Shown here piece by piece: positions 1 to 8,468 of a stretch of 31,485 nt of DNA. Below the pieces are notes generated by a model. That model did no database searches and was not told the origin of the DNA. It saw nothing but the letters and a program-made list of their open reading frames with translations. Both the position numbers and the translations under genes were made by a program. Within the stretch, counting starts at the first letter, position 1. The number at the start of each line of letters is the position of its first letter. The stretch lies in IMG/VR virus record IMGVR_UViG_3300042465_000945, positions 1-31,485 of that record; one strand, given 5' to 3'. This DNA is from a virus.

Positions 1-2332
1 AAGAAATGCCATAGCTACTTGCCCCACTATTGAAAGTATTATATAATCTTAAATTCCCTTGATTAGCTGTTGTTGCTTTTATTTCTAATAAATCATTAGG
101 ATTACTTGTTCCTATACCTACATTGCCTGAAGCGTTTAACGTCATTGCTTGGGTAAATGTTATAGCGTTACCTGCCGTTCCTGAAGGTGCGGTGTAAAAC
201 TCGTGTTGCCCATCATATTGAGAATACCTTGTTGCTTTACCATTGTATTGATAAATGTAGGCAGGTGTGCTATTTAAGTAAACATTATTACCAAGTGATA
301 CTGTTCCTGTACCTGTTGTTTGCCCAAATAAATGTGCAGCACCTATTTGTAAAGCGTTTAAGGAACTAAGCCACGCACTCGGTGTAACTCCTAATCCTAA
401 ATTGCCTGAAGCGTCAAGACGCATTCTCTCTGTTCCACCTGTTTCAAAAATCATATTTGCAGAAGTATCAACAGATAGTTTTCCTTTTTCTGTTGAGCCA
501 CTACCAAATCTTAAAATCGCCGTTCCTGAAGATGGATATATTCTAAATTCTCCTACATTTTTTGTTAATGATGTAATAGTAACTGTACTACCATCATCTT
601 GCAAACTACTATCTCCTATTGTACTTGCACCTGTAAATTTAGGTAGGTAGTTGGTAGTACCTGTTCCTGTTACAGGATTAGTTAACACTCCTTGATATTG
701 TGGAATGTTTAAAGTGTTTGAAGTAAAGGTCGCAGCACCACTTGTTCCTGTTGTGGTTAATGTTATTGTAGCTTGCTTTGAATTAAATGTACTCCAATCG
801 GCACTTGATAATGCACCACGATTTGTTGCACTTGCAGTTGGCACATTTAAAGTAATTACAGGAGTTGTTGTTGAATTAGCTACACTTGAACTTAAATCCG
901 TTCCACTTGTTCCTAATGTTAAAGCAGCAACGCTTGTAACTGTCCCCCCACTTGAAGGTGAAGTATTTGTTATAGTAAAGTTTGGATAAGTTCCCGTTAC
1001 ACTAATTCCTGTACTTGCAGTTAAAGCAACTGTTTGGTCAGGTGCAGTATTTGTTATTGTTATTGTGCCACTTGTAGTAATTGGACTACCTGTTATTGAT
1101 ATTCCTGTTCCCCCTGTTGCAGCAACACTTGTAACTGTACCTACAAATTGGTCTGCATATTGTGGAATATTTAAAGTCGCACCTACTAATGTACTTGCTC
1201 CGCTTGTTCCTGTTGTGGTTAGCGTTATAGCATTTTGCTTATTGTTAAAAGTTGTGAAATCCGCAGAAGCCAAATATCCGTTAACTGAAGTTGTCGCAGC
1301 AGGTATTGATATTGTATTTGTAGTTCTTACTAAAGGGCTAGAAAAAGTTAAAGCATTTTCTTTCCCATTAAATGTACTCCAATCTGCACTTGTAAGCAAC
1401 CCTCTATTTGTAGCAGATGCCGAAGGAATATTAAAAGTATGCGTAGCAATTGTACTTGAAATATTGAAATCCGTTCCACTCGTTCCTGTTGCTAAAAATT
1501 GTACTTGTCTTGTTAAGCTATTTAAAGTAGTTAATCCTTTTGAAAAAGTTGTAACAACTTGACATAAATGACTATTCTCTGTATGTAAAGTAACTGTTTT
1601 AGTATCTACATTAGCAAAGATTCTAATTGCAATCCTATCCGTTATAGTTAAAACACTTGCAGCAACAGGAATAGCAAAATAATAAGGACTTAATGTAGTT
1701 CCATTACTTAAATATTCAGGTACACTTTGACTACTACCTAATAAAGTAAAAGTAGTTCCGTCATATTTATAGACTTCAGCATAAACATAAGGATTATGAG
1801 CATTAGAATTTACACTAAAATAAAACTCACAATTAAAGTTTCCTGCAGGTACTTCTAATAAAGCAGGGTCATTAGCATCAGTTATGTAACTAGCTATGTA
1901 ACCATTAGCGGAAATAGTAATATCTGTTCCTGCACCTGCAATAGGTGTTTTACTTAATTGTTTGTAAGCATTACCACCGATAGTGCCTTGTGAAACACTT
2001 GAATTTAAATAGTAACTAACCGAACTACCACCACCTGTTTGAGTAGGAAAATCAGCTAAAGCACCATCCCCTCTTACATATTGAGTAGCATCCCCTGCAA
2101 AGCCTATATTAATTGTTCCTGCAGTTGTTATTGGACTTCCTGTTATTGTTAAAGCCTCACCTGTTTCAGTAACTGCTACGCTTGAAACTGTACCTGTTGT
2201 AGCAAATAAATTAGCTATCTGTAATAAAGTAATCTTTTTACTTACCCCTGTTGTTGGGTCTCCTATAATAGTTAAATCAGAAGTTTGTGGAGCAACATTT
2301 GTTGCTAGTTGATTTATTTTTTTAGATTCCAT
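1..2332 (-). CDS. Tail fibre / receptor-binding protein, partial (3' end beyond the window)
   Basis: An open frame runs from ATG at 2332 off the left edge, giving about 777 residues with no stop. The protein is rich in Thr, Ser, Gly and Asn. It carries repeated segments: versions of ATNRGxLxSADWSTFNxK are encoded near 1362-1430 and 778-840, with a diverged form near 1240-1310. TTTGTSGA...LNIPQY blocks are encoded near 1150-1235 and 690-765, and GTVTSVA-type motifs also recur. The last part has ASGNxGxG(T/V) motifs, which in phage fibres often come just before an intramolecular chaperone domain; that domain would lie outside this window. The start is 1 nt after the stop of the upstream gene. 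It probably forms a trimeric tail fibre that contacts the host surface. The fibre class is clear from composition and repeats; the receptor is unknown. Confidence 0.8.
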   Translation of the reverse strand, partial: MESKKINQLATNVAPQTSDLTIIGDPTTGVSKKITLLQIANLFATTGTVSSVAVTETGEALTITGSPITTAGTINIGFAGDATQYVRGDGALADFPTQTGGGSSVSYYLNSSVSQGTIGGNAYKQLSKTPIAGAGTDITISANGYIASYITDANDPALLEVPAGNFNCEFYFSVNSNAHNPYVYAEVYKYDGTTFTLLGSSQSVPEYLSNGTTLSPYYFAIPVAASVLTITDRIAIRIFANVDTKTVTLHTENSHLCQVVTTFSKGLTTLNSLTRQVQFLATGTSGTDFNISSTIATHTFNIPSASATNRGLLTSADWSTFNGKENALTFSSPLVRTTNTISIPAATTSVNGYLASADFTTFNNKQNAITLTTTGTSGASTLVGATLNIPQYADQFVGTVTSVAATGGTGISITGSPITTSGTITITNTAPDQTVALTASTGISVTGTYPNFTITNTSPSSGGTVTSVAALTLGTSGTDLSSSVANSTTTPVITLNVPTASATNRGALSSADWSTFNSKQATITLTTTGTSGAATFTSNTLNIPQYQGVLTNPVTGTGTTNYLPKFTGASTIGDSSLQDDGSTVTITSLTKNVGEFRIYPSSGTAILRFGSGSTEKGKLSVDTSANMIFETGGTERMRLDASGNLGLGVTPSAWLSSLNALQIGAAHLFGQTTGTGTVSLGNNVYLNSTPAYIYQYNGKATRYSQYDGQHEFYTAPSGTAGNAITFTQAMTLNASGNVGIGTSNPNDLLEIKATTANQGNLRLYNTFNSGASSYGIS
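737..1430 (-). repeat. Internal direct repeats in the tail-fibre gene
   Basis: CTTGTTCCTGTTGTGGTTA (plus-strand reading) occurs exactly at 741-759 and 1203-1221. A longer imperfect unit coding for the DWSTFN-type block occurs near 787-843 and 1371-1426. These are coding repeats within the fibre shaft and could let the shaft expand or contract by recombination. Confidence 0.7.
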
Positions 2333-2333
2333 T

Positions 2334-2762
2334 TTAAGGTATTTGACAAGTGTCGTTTAATGAAGATAATGTTAATGAAAAATCTATTTTAATACCTGCT
2401 AAATAATCAGGGTCACTTTCTGTATAAAAGGTTATTGGCATATTATCACTTGCTATCCAATTATAAATAGGGTCTCTTAATTCAGCAACCATATCTTGAC
2501 CTACTAAAGTCATATCACTTAATACCTCTGTCTCGTTTGTTTCTTCCATTAGCATTCTATCCATTACATAGATAGAGAAATTGTATTGTATTTGCTTTGC
2601 TAATATTTGAGCATCAGTTAAAGTAAAAAATAAAGCAGGATAAGTTACCTCACCATTGCTTAATCGTTCCCAAACATCACCGAAATATACGAACTTAATT
2701 TGCTCGTGATTGTTTCCGAATGTTGTTATTTGTTTTACTATTTGATTGAGTGTTAATGCCAT
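2334..2762 (-). CDS. Putative tail completion / neck protein
   Basis: 142 residues, mixed alpha/beta, with no membrane segment or recognised catalytic motif. It lies between the connector-like gene at 2831-3403 and the fibre, whose ATG follows its stop by 1 nt. Features include YPALFFTLTDAQ near residue 41 and a strand-rich C-terminus (GIKIDFSLTLSSL). Size and position fit a tail terminator or head-tail joining protein, but this is inferred from context. The start at 2762 has an A-rich upstream sequence, as is usual for Bacteroidota genes. Confidence 0.6.
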   Translation of the reverse strand: MALTLNQIVKQITTFGNNHEQIKFVYFGDVWERLSNGEVTYPALFFTLTDAQILAKQIQYNFSIYVMDRMLMEETNETEVLSDMTLVGQDMVAELRDPIYNWIASDNMPITFYTESDPDYLAGIKIDFSLTLSSLNDTCQIP

Positions 2763-2830
2763 TCTTTTTTGTTTTTTCTAAATAAACTTTTAGCTTATTT
2801 TGATTCTTAATGTTTGCTTCTTTGCTCATA

Positions 2831-3403
2831 TTAGCATCCTATTTTACCTTGATACTTTTCAGCTAGGTTTTTATTCTCATAACAACTATCATCCTCTAAA
2901 TATAATGATGAAGTGTACCCTTCTAAATCAGGTACTATGGTATCAATGCCACTTGTGAAATTTAAATATTCAGGAAACAAAGTATTATTCTGTCTTAAAT
3001 ATTTAATCATTCTTTGCTTGTAAAATTCTGCTCGTGTTCTATATCTATTAGCTACATCAATCATATCCTGCATTGAAGGATTTTCTGTGTTATCACCCGA
3101 CTTTCTTAATAGACCTTTGTTATAAAACTGATATGATAACCCCATAGGAAGTTCACTCATAACATAATAAATCAAACAATCAGCTATGTAATTATTTAAA
3201 AGTATTACTTCATTAGCGGTTAAATTAGCTGCAGTTATCCCTGCTTGTAATCTATTATAAAGTGTACTACCCAATGCAGGTAATATATACATATCTTGTG
3301 CGGTTTTTATTTCAGGCAATACTAACTTTTCATCTACATTAGCGTGCAAACCTGTTCTATCTTTAATACCTTGTACTGATATGAATAATGTATTTAATGA
3401 CAT
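2831..3403 (-). CDS. Putative head-tail connector protein (conserved Bacteroidota phage type)
   Basis: 190 residues, mostly alpha-helical. It begins SLNTLFISVQGIKDRTGLHANVDEKL, shown here only as its key parts: an SLNTLFIS start and an INVDEKL-like helix. A TLYNRLQAG segment and a run of amphipathic helices follow. It starts 3 nt after the portal gene. Helical adaptors directly downstream of the portal usually form the first ring on the portal vertex, so that role is proposed from position and fold type. I recognise the family from Bacteroidota phages and prophages but know no experimental function for it. Confidence 0.6.
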   Translation of the reverse strand: MSLNTLFISVQGIKDRTGLHANVDEKLVLPEIKTAQDMYILPALGSTLYNRLQAGITAANLTANEVILLNNYIADCLIYYVMSELPMGLSYQFYNKGLLRKSGDNTENPSMQDMIDVANRYRTRAEFYKQRMIKYLRQNNTLFPEYLNFTSGIDTIVPDLEGYTSSLYLEDDSCYENKNLAEKYQGKIGC

Positions 3404-3406
3404 TTC

Positions 3407-5389
3407 TTATTTTTTTCTTGTTACTACATTTGTTTTCCACTCGTGTCTGCAAGATTCACTTGCTACACCATTGTCGTTCCACCATCCGCCCCTTCTATCC
3501 CAAACTGAATAACCTAATCTAGCTGACATCATCTCAATATCACTTCTGCTATATAGTTTATTTGCACCTAATAAAGCCTTACAAAAAGGTCTGCTATTAG
3601 TTATATCTGAATCATTAAAACCTGCAATCCAATCATAAGAATAGCGTACTAAAATTTCAGTTGTTTGTGGCTTTGTTTCACCTACTGCTTTGCTTAATGG
3701 TTGTGTTAACTCCCTAGATACTTCAATATTGCTATTGATACCTTTTCCTATTTTAGTTTCAGTAGTCTTTAATATTTTTCTATCTTCTAAATCTTTTAAT
3801 ATGCTCTTTATATTATTAACATCTTCATCTAAAACTTCTGATAATACTTCAGGTGTAATATTCTTTTGTTTAGAAATTTGGTCAAGTATATCTGATTCTA
3901 ATTGTGTAACATCTGCAAACATATAAAAATCTGTTTCATCATTAAAACGCTTTTTAGACTTCCAAATGTTATAACTTTCTTTTGCTTCACCAAACTCCAT
4001 AAATACTCCAAAGTCTTGTGCTGCAAATTGTGCATCTAGTTCTTCTGAACCTAGCCAAGTATTTACTTCTTCATCACTTAAAGCATATCCTGTTTTAAGC
4101 ATTGCTGAAGCCTGTTCTCTGTTAATCTTACCTTTAGTAAACTCACGAATGATACGCTGCATATTCTGCCACTCACGACCTTTTAAACCTTTAATATGTT
4201 CATTAACAGATAAACTTTGTGCAGGTACTGCAGCATCTTGTGCAGGTGCATATTTGGTCATATCAATTCCTATCTTCTCTAATATCCACTCTTTAGGAGC
4301 AAGTGAAGCTATTGTTTGCTCACTAAATTCTATTCCTATTGGTTCAGTAGGTATAATCTTAATCTCACTTGTAACACCTTTTAATTTAGCTAACATATTA
4401 AATACACTTTCTAGGTGCATTTGTTTAGCGTTAACATAAGTGTTTTTAAATATCTCGTAACCATCACGCATCTCTGTTCTGCTTCCTAATTTACCTGCTT
4501 CTGCAATACCCATAATGGATGGAGTAGTAACTTGATGACCACTAAAGATGTTAGTTTGTATTAATTCATCTACCCTTCCAAAATCTTCTTTAGTTAAATC
4601 ACTCGTACCCAAATCATCTACTACAGGCTTCCTAGATATGTCATTTACAAAAGCAATCATATATTTCTTACCATCAGCACCGCTATATGTCTTTCTTAAT
4701 CTATTATCTACATTACGCTTTTCTTCATCATTAGGCTCACCATTAGGTAAGGTAATAAGTTTACTTGCAGAAAACCCTGTTTGAGCATTACCTAAAATAT
4801 GTTTAGATACTTCAATATCTGATTCAATATAATTTAAAGCAGCAAAGTAACTAGGTAAACCATAGATACCTATGTTTGGTCTGTACTCTTTTACATAAAG
4901 AATTTGTTTGCCTGTTGGTTGTTTAGGATTAAAAGCAGCAATAACATTAGGTTTAACTTTGTTATCCTTCCAATCTTCTTTATACCAATACTGCGTATTA
5001 TCTTTATTTGTGCGTATTTTAACATAATCACAATGCCATATCTCGGCTAAATTACCTGCTAAATCCCAAATAATTTCCATATAAGCACCGCCAAATATTT
5101 CAACATCTAAAGATACCTTTCTTGTTAAATCATTTAAAGATTCAACTCTATTTGCTTTATCAATAAATGCTTTAGCATCTGCCTCACCTGACCAACCATT
5201 ACCTGTAATGTAGTGAACCTTACTTTTAATGATGGCACTATGCTTTGATGACTTGTTGTATAAGTCAACTATATATTCAGGGTAATCATTATTTTCCCCA
5301 TATTTAATGTAGCCGCCATCAATACCTTTCTTCTCTTTGAATTCAGGTTGCCTAGCTTCTGCGAATGTTAGAACTCTTAAATCTATCAT
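3407..5389 (-). CDS. Portal protein with C-terminal winged-helix and MuF-like segments
   Basis: 660 residues, longer than a typical 400-500-residue portal. Residues 1 to about 400 form the portal core: GGYIKYGENNDYPEYI, then LYNKSSKHSAIIKSKVHYITGNGW, each named here by its start, and VFEIFGGAY-like and TTPSIMGIA segments. About residues 494-550 look like a winged helix (ITPEVLSEVLDEDV, then LKDLEDRKIL). The last 82 residues contain SRPFCKALLG and end with SCRHEWK, resembling the C-terminus of Mu F-type minor head proteins. The portal forms the dodecameric DNA gate at one capsid vertex. It overlaps the upstream gene by 4 bp (ATGA). The portal call is firm; the two added domains are read from motifs only. 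Confidence 0.87.
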   Translation of the reverse strand: MIDLRVLTFAEARQPEFKEKKGIDGGYIKYGENNDYPEYIVDLYNKSSKHSAIIKSKVHYITGNGWSGEADAKAFIDKANRVESLNDLTRKVSLDVEIFGGAYMEIIWDLAGNLAEIWHCDYVKIRTNKDNTQYWYKEDWKDNKVKPNVIAAFNPKQPTGKQILYVKEYRPNIGIYGLPSYFAALNYIESDIEVSKHILGNAQTGFSASKLITLPNGEPNDEEKRNVDNRLRKTYSGADGKKYMIAFVNDISRKPVVDDLGTSDLTKEDFGRVDELIQTNIFSGHQVTTPSIMGIAEAGKLGSRTEMRDGYEIFKNTYVNAKQMHLESVFNMLAKLKGVTSEIKIIPTEPIGIEFSEQTIASLAPKEWILEKIGIDMTKYAPAQDAAVPAQSLSVNEHIKGLKGREWQNMQRIIREFTKGKINREQASAMLKTGYALSDEEVNTWLGSEELDAQFAAQDFGVFMEFGEAKESYNIWKSKKRFNDETDFYMFADVTQLESDILDQISKQKNITPEVLSEVLDEDVNNIKSILKDLEDRKILKTTETKIGKGINSNIEVSRELTQPLSKAVGETKPQTTEILVRYSYDWIAGFNDSDITNSRPFCKALLGANKLYSRSDIEMMSARLGYSVWDRRGGWWNDNGVASESCRHEWKTNVVTRKK

Positions 5390-5760
5390 TGTCTAATTGT
5401 ATAAGTGTCTGTTGTTGTATATTCTGTATATGACATAGTAGTACCTAGAAGCCACATAATGCCTGTTTCTAGCTTGTTTAAGCCACTAGGATTTGTGTTG
5501 CTAGTACTTGCTTGTTCATATATTTCGTATGTGTATTGCCCTTCTAAAGCGGTGCTAAAATTAGTATTAGTTATAATGCTAAATTCATTATATCTATCCT
5601 TATATAAACTTGTATCTGTTGCGTATAATTTCACAAAACTTATTACTACATTGCTACTTCTATTAGTAAACACAAATAAGTAGTTTGGGTTAGTCAATAA
5701 CTGCTTTTCAGTTAATGTTAACACAATAGTATTTGTTTCGCCTTTTGTCAAATGTATCAT
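5386..5760 (-). CDS. Conserved phage structural protein of unknown function
   Basis: 124 residues from ATG at 5760. A longer in-frame start at 5811 exists, but the added residues look non-coding, and the family I recognise begins MIHLTKGETNTIVLTLTE. The fold looks all-beta, with a central YLFVFTNR strand and a Tyr/Thr-rich C-terminus. Its stop overlaps the portal start by 4 bp. It is the first gene after the long gap at 5761-6228, so its transcript probably starts there. It is likely a minor virion or tail-associated protein, inferred from context only. Confidence 0.62.
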   Translation of the reverse strand: MIHLTKGETNTIVLTLTEKQLLTNPNYLFVFTNRSSNVVISFVKLYATDTSLYKDRYNEFSIITNTNFSTALEGQYTYEIYEQASTSNTNPSGLNKLETGIMWLLGTTMSYTEYTTTDTYTIRQ

Positions 5761-6228
5761 TACTAATATATAGGGAAATAATGAATGTTTGCAAAATAGA
5801 ATTAGTGTCACCGATTTATCTAAATATGTAACAAAGTGATAGGTAATTCGGTAATAATACTACCCTAATAGCAAAAAATGTAAACTCTGCAAGTTTTGAT
5901 AGTGTTCACTAATTTTGGTTGTTCAAGTTTCGTGAACATAGCTAATAAATGAACAGTCCGTTATAATCGGACAAACCATAAAGTCAAGCTATTATTTTAC
6001 TTTATAAGTACTAAAGTAAAACTAAAACTTTACTATTTTACTTTACTCAATAGAGTGAGTAATTTTACTCAATCAATAAATATTCATATATCAATCAAAA
6101 TGAGCCGCAAATGATTGACAATAGGCTCAAAGATGATTGACAAATGCACATCATAAAGTGCAATTAATGACTCATATTGCCATCATTAGTGTCATATAAG
6201 ACACATTATGGTGCATATATATAACATA
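5761..6228. other. Long non-coding gap with clustered inverted and direct repeats
   Basis: About 470 bp without a credible gene, very AT-rich, between a strong terminator and the next leftward gene. Inverted repeats: GTTCAC/GTGAAC at 5904-5909 and 5932-5937; GTCCG/CGGAC at 5956-5960 and 5968-5972; TTACTCA/TGAGTAA at 6043-6049 and 6056-6062; TGCAC/GTGCA at 6145-6149 and 6158-6162; GTGTC/GACAC at 6189-6193 and 6200-6204. ATGATTGACAA is directly repeated at 6111-6121 and 6133-6143. It could hold a promoter, packaging site, replication origin or small RNA. No convincing TTTG/TAnnTTTG pair was seen on the minus strand. Confidence 0.7.
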
Positions 6229-6232
6229 AAAA

Positions 6233-6258
6233 CCCCCACCTAGAGAACTAGGCAGGGG
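6233..6258 (-). terminator. Rho-independent terminator after the tail-tube gene
   Basis: On the minus strand the RNA reads CCCCTGCCTAG, TTCT loop, CTAGGTGGGGG, then TTTTTATG. The stem is near-perfect with one internal mismatch, and the U-run follows at 6228-6232. It lies 25 bp after the stop of the 6283-6801 gene and closes the capsid/tail-tube transcript. Confidence 0.85.
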
Positions 6259-6282
6259 AACTAACTATGAAAAACTACAAAC

Positions 6283-6801
6283 CTAACCTGCGGTTGTTAG
6301 AGCAGCAGCTACTGTACTATTTACTTCAGCACACAAACTAGGTTCTGCACCTGTAAATGTTAAAGTATATCCGCTTCTATCTCCTTCAGCAGTACCTGTT
6401 GCGGCACTACCTGCGGTTAAATCTATTGCCCTTGTTTTACCTACATACCAAAACTTACCATTGTTGTCTTTAGCAACTGCGACAAGTCTATTCTGTGCCA
6501 ATAAAAGAATTTCATTTCTTGTATTTGCTTGTAACTTATTTAAAATTATTGTCAATTCAGGGGTAAAATATAAAGTACCATTTTGAACATTTGATGCTAC
6601 ATTCTCTGTCAGCATTGAAGTTCCTTTTGTTAATTCATATTTATAGAACCTCTTACCTGTTGCTTTTACTAAAGCGGTAATTACACCACTTACTTCGGTT
6701 GTAGAAGTTACATCTGAACTTGCAATAAAATAAACCTCCGTAATTCCACCTAAAGAATCACGACAATCTAGGGTATATCCCTGTGTTAATGCACACGCCA
6801 T
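6283..6801 (-). CDS. Putative major tail tube protein
   Basis: 172 residues, beta-rich, beginning MACALTQGYTLDCRDSLGGI, which I recognise from Bacteroidota siphophages, where it sits next to the capsid gene. NEILLLAQNRLVAVAKDNNGK and GYTLTFTGAEPSL (parts named) are typical tube-like strands. It would polymerise around the tape measure to form the tail tube. It follows the major capsid gene across a hairpin terminator and is itself followed by a strong terminator, which suits a very highly expressed gene. The tube assignment rests on family memory and position. Confidence 0.68.
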   Translation of the reverse strand: MACALTQGYTLDCRDSLGGITEVYFIASSDVTSTTEVSGVITALVKATGKRFYKYELTKGTSMLTENVASNVQNGTLYFTPELTIILNKLQANTRNEILLLAQNRLVAVAKDNNGKFWYVGKTRAIDLTAGSAATGTAEGDRSGYTLTFTGAEPSLCAEVNSTVAAALTTAG

Positions 6802-6822
6802 TTTTGTTTATTTTATTTTATT

Positions 6823-6851
6823 AAAAAATGGGGGATATATTCCAATCCCCC
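6823..6851 (-). terminator. Hairpin terminator/attenuator between capsid and tail-tube genes
   Basis: The minus-strand RNA reads GGGGGAT, an 8-nt loop, ATCCCCC (arms at 6845-6851 and 6830-6836), then ATTTTTTAA. It lies just downstream of the capsid stop at 6858. The next start is at 6801, so it probably gives partial termination or protects the capsid mRNA 3' end. Confidence 0.8.
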
Positions 6852-6857
6852 TTATAA

Positions 6858-7808
6858 TTAAATTGCTACCTTAACGATTTCATCAGGGAATGCTACGTTT
6901 ACACCCATTTTGAACTCTGCTGCAAAACGAACTTCATCCGCTTCTTTAGCAAAAAAGATTTCAAACTTTTCTTCTTCGTTAAGTAAATCTGTACCTAAAA
7001 ACAAGTTGCTTAATCTCATTGCATAAACATCATTTGTTCCGTTTAAACCTTGTAAAGCTACTACTTTAATAGAAGTGCCCGGCAATACAAATTCAGCATC
7101 TGCTTTAACATCAATTGAATATTGGAACATATTAGCGTTCTTCAATGCAATAGTGTAAGTTCTAAAAGTATCTTGACCACAAACGATAACCATATCATCA
7201 GCAGCTACTACTTTAGCAGGGATTGCTTTGTAGATACCATCAAACAAGCTAACAACATTAGCTGAAGTGATAGAACTCAAAGGAGCACCTGAAATAAATC
7301 CTGATACATTCGCATCTACTACACCACTTGCAGCACCGATTAATTTGATGAAGCCATCAAACTTATTTAAGTTACCATTAGCAGAAGCAGTATCACCTTG
7401 CCATAAAGCAGTCTCTAATTGAGAAGCAATTGTTTTAGCTTTTCTATCAGAATAATCTTGCTCAAAAGGAATTGAATCATATTGACTTCCTGTTGGTAAA
7501 GCCTTTTGTAAGTATTTAGCTTCTAATGCTTTTGGACATAAAGCCTCTTGTACTTTAATCTTACCTACAGTTACAGTTCTTTGAGTGAAAGAAGTTGTAC
7601 CTGATGCATTCCATCCGCAAGTACCACCTGCTTGAAAGAAAGCATCTGTATCCATAATGTTGATAGTCTCTGCTGATTTAACACCGACCATAACATTACC
7701 TGCACTTTTAATAAGGGCAGCAGTTTTTGCACCTAATACAGATGAAGTCACTAATTGTGCTTCGTTTTCTTTTGTATAGTTGCTTAATGTACTAATTGAA
7801 AATGACAT
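6858..7808 (-). CDS. Major capsid protein (HK97-fold type)
   Basis: 316 residues with no transmembrane segments. It follows a protease and a scaffold gene, the standard capsid-assembly trio. Motifs include QRTVTVGKIKVQEALCPKAL near residue 76 and DMVIVCGQDTFRTY near residue 204. The C-terminus (EVRFAAEFKMGVNVAFPDEIVKV, named by its ends) matches the end of many HK97-fold shells, with a late beta sheet around a 'GVNVAFPDEI' strand. It forms the icosahedral shell. Start at 7808 follows an A-rich stretch, and a terminator follows the stop. Confidence 0.85.
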   Translation of the reverse strand: MSFSISTLSNYTKENEAQLVTSSVLGAKTAALIKSAGNVMVGVKSAETINIMDTDAFFQAGGTCGWNASGTTSFTQRTVTVGKIKVQEALCPKALEAKYLQKALPTGSQYDSIPFEQDYSDRKAKTIASQLETALWQGDTASANGNLNKFDGFIKLIGAASGVVDANVSGFISGAPLSSITSANVVSLFDGIYKAIPAKVVAADDMVIVCGQDTFRTYTIALKNANMFQYSIDVKADAEFVLPGTSIKVVALQGLNGTNDVYAMRLSNLFLGTDLLNEEEKFEIFFAKEADEVRFAAEFKMGVNVAFPDEIVKVAI

Positions 7809-7819
7809 TTTTTATAAAT

Positions 7820-8425
7820 TTATTTGTTTAAAATTGCGTTTCTATATTTCTCTAATCTCTCATATTTAGTATCATTTGTAGATACGTATGATTGAAAAGC
7901 GTTTGCTGCTTTTTGAGTTGGTTCAGCAGTTGGAGTGTTTGAAAGTGCTTCTACTAATTCAGCTACTTGTGCAAACCCTTGTTTTACTTTGCTCTCTAAT
8001 TCAGCAATTTTTGTTTCTAATTGACTTTTTTGCTCTGCAAAATCTGCTTTTAATTCAGCTACCATTGCAGTAGTGTCTTCTGCAGGTGCAACAGGTGCAG
8101 CAGGTGCAACAGGTTCTTCTTCTACAATATCTTCTTTAGGAGAAGCTATTTCAATGATTGTTCCTGTTTCATCTACTTGGATAGAAGTACCATCCATTAA
8201 TTGATGTTCGCCTTGTGGTGCAGGAGTGCCATCAGCCATCTCTACTTTGCCACCGATTTTTAATTCAGAAATCATAATCTTCGTTCCATCAGCCAAAGAA
8301 TATTCAGCCATTTCTACCTTTGTAACTGCAGGTTCTGCAGGTGCAATAGGTTCTTGTGGCTCAATTACTTGTGGCATATCTTCAAATAAGGCTCTTATTT
8401 GTTGCAATGCTTCTTTTGGGTTCAT
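7820..8425 (-). CDS. Head scaffolding / capsid assembly protein
   Basis: 201 residues, acidic and Ala/Pro/Glu-rich. Residues 40-95 hold repeated 'DGTxIxI' beta segments (SLADGTKIMIS, EMADGTPAPQGEH, LMDGTSIQVDE). About residues 120-165 form a coiled coil (LKADFAEQKSQLETKIAELE). The C-terminus is basic (YERLEKYRNAILNK), as is usual for scaffolds that contact the capsid. It sits between the protease and the capsid gene. It would guide procapsid assembly and be degraded during maturation. Call based on architecture plus position. Confidence 0.75.
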   Translation of the reverse strand: MNPKEALQQIRALFEDMPQVIEPQEPIAPAEPAVTKVEMAEYSLADGTKIMISELKIGGKVEMADGTPAPQGEHQLMDGTSIQVDETGTIIEIASPKEDIVEEEPVAPAAPVAPAEDTTAMVAELKADFAEQKSQLETKIAELESKVKQGFAQVAELVEALSNTPTAEPTQKAANAFQSYVSTNDTKYERLEKYRNAILNK

Positions 8426-8468
8426 CTTTATTTTTCTTTAAATGTTAATAAATAATATTGTTTATCAC

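Noticed and set aside
187-1562. Several plus-strand frames of 60-165 codons
   Set aside because: They mirror the tail-fibre gene, with the Val/Pro/Leu bias of an antisense shadow of a Thr/Gly/Ser-rich protein.
2695-2829. 44-codon minus frame starting 1 nt after the connector gene
   Set aside because: It overlaps the next gene by 68 bp in another frame, is Lys/Asn-rich, and shows no domain. It could be translated, but support is too weak.
5761-5811. Upstream start (5811) for the gene at 5386
   Set aside because: The added residues look non-coding, and the family begins at the MIHLTKGE start.
5910-5917. TAATTTTG on the plus strand as a promoter box
   Set aside because: No TTTG partner at 19-21 nt and no plus-strand gene downstream.
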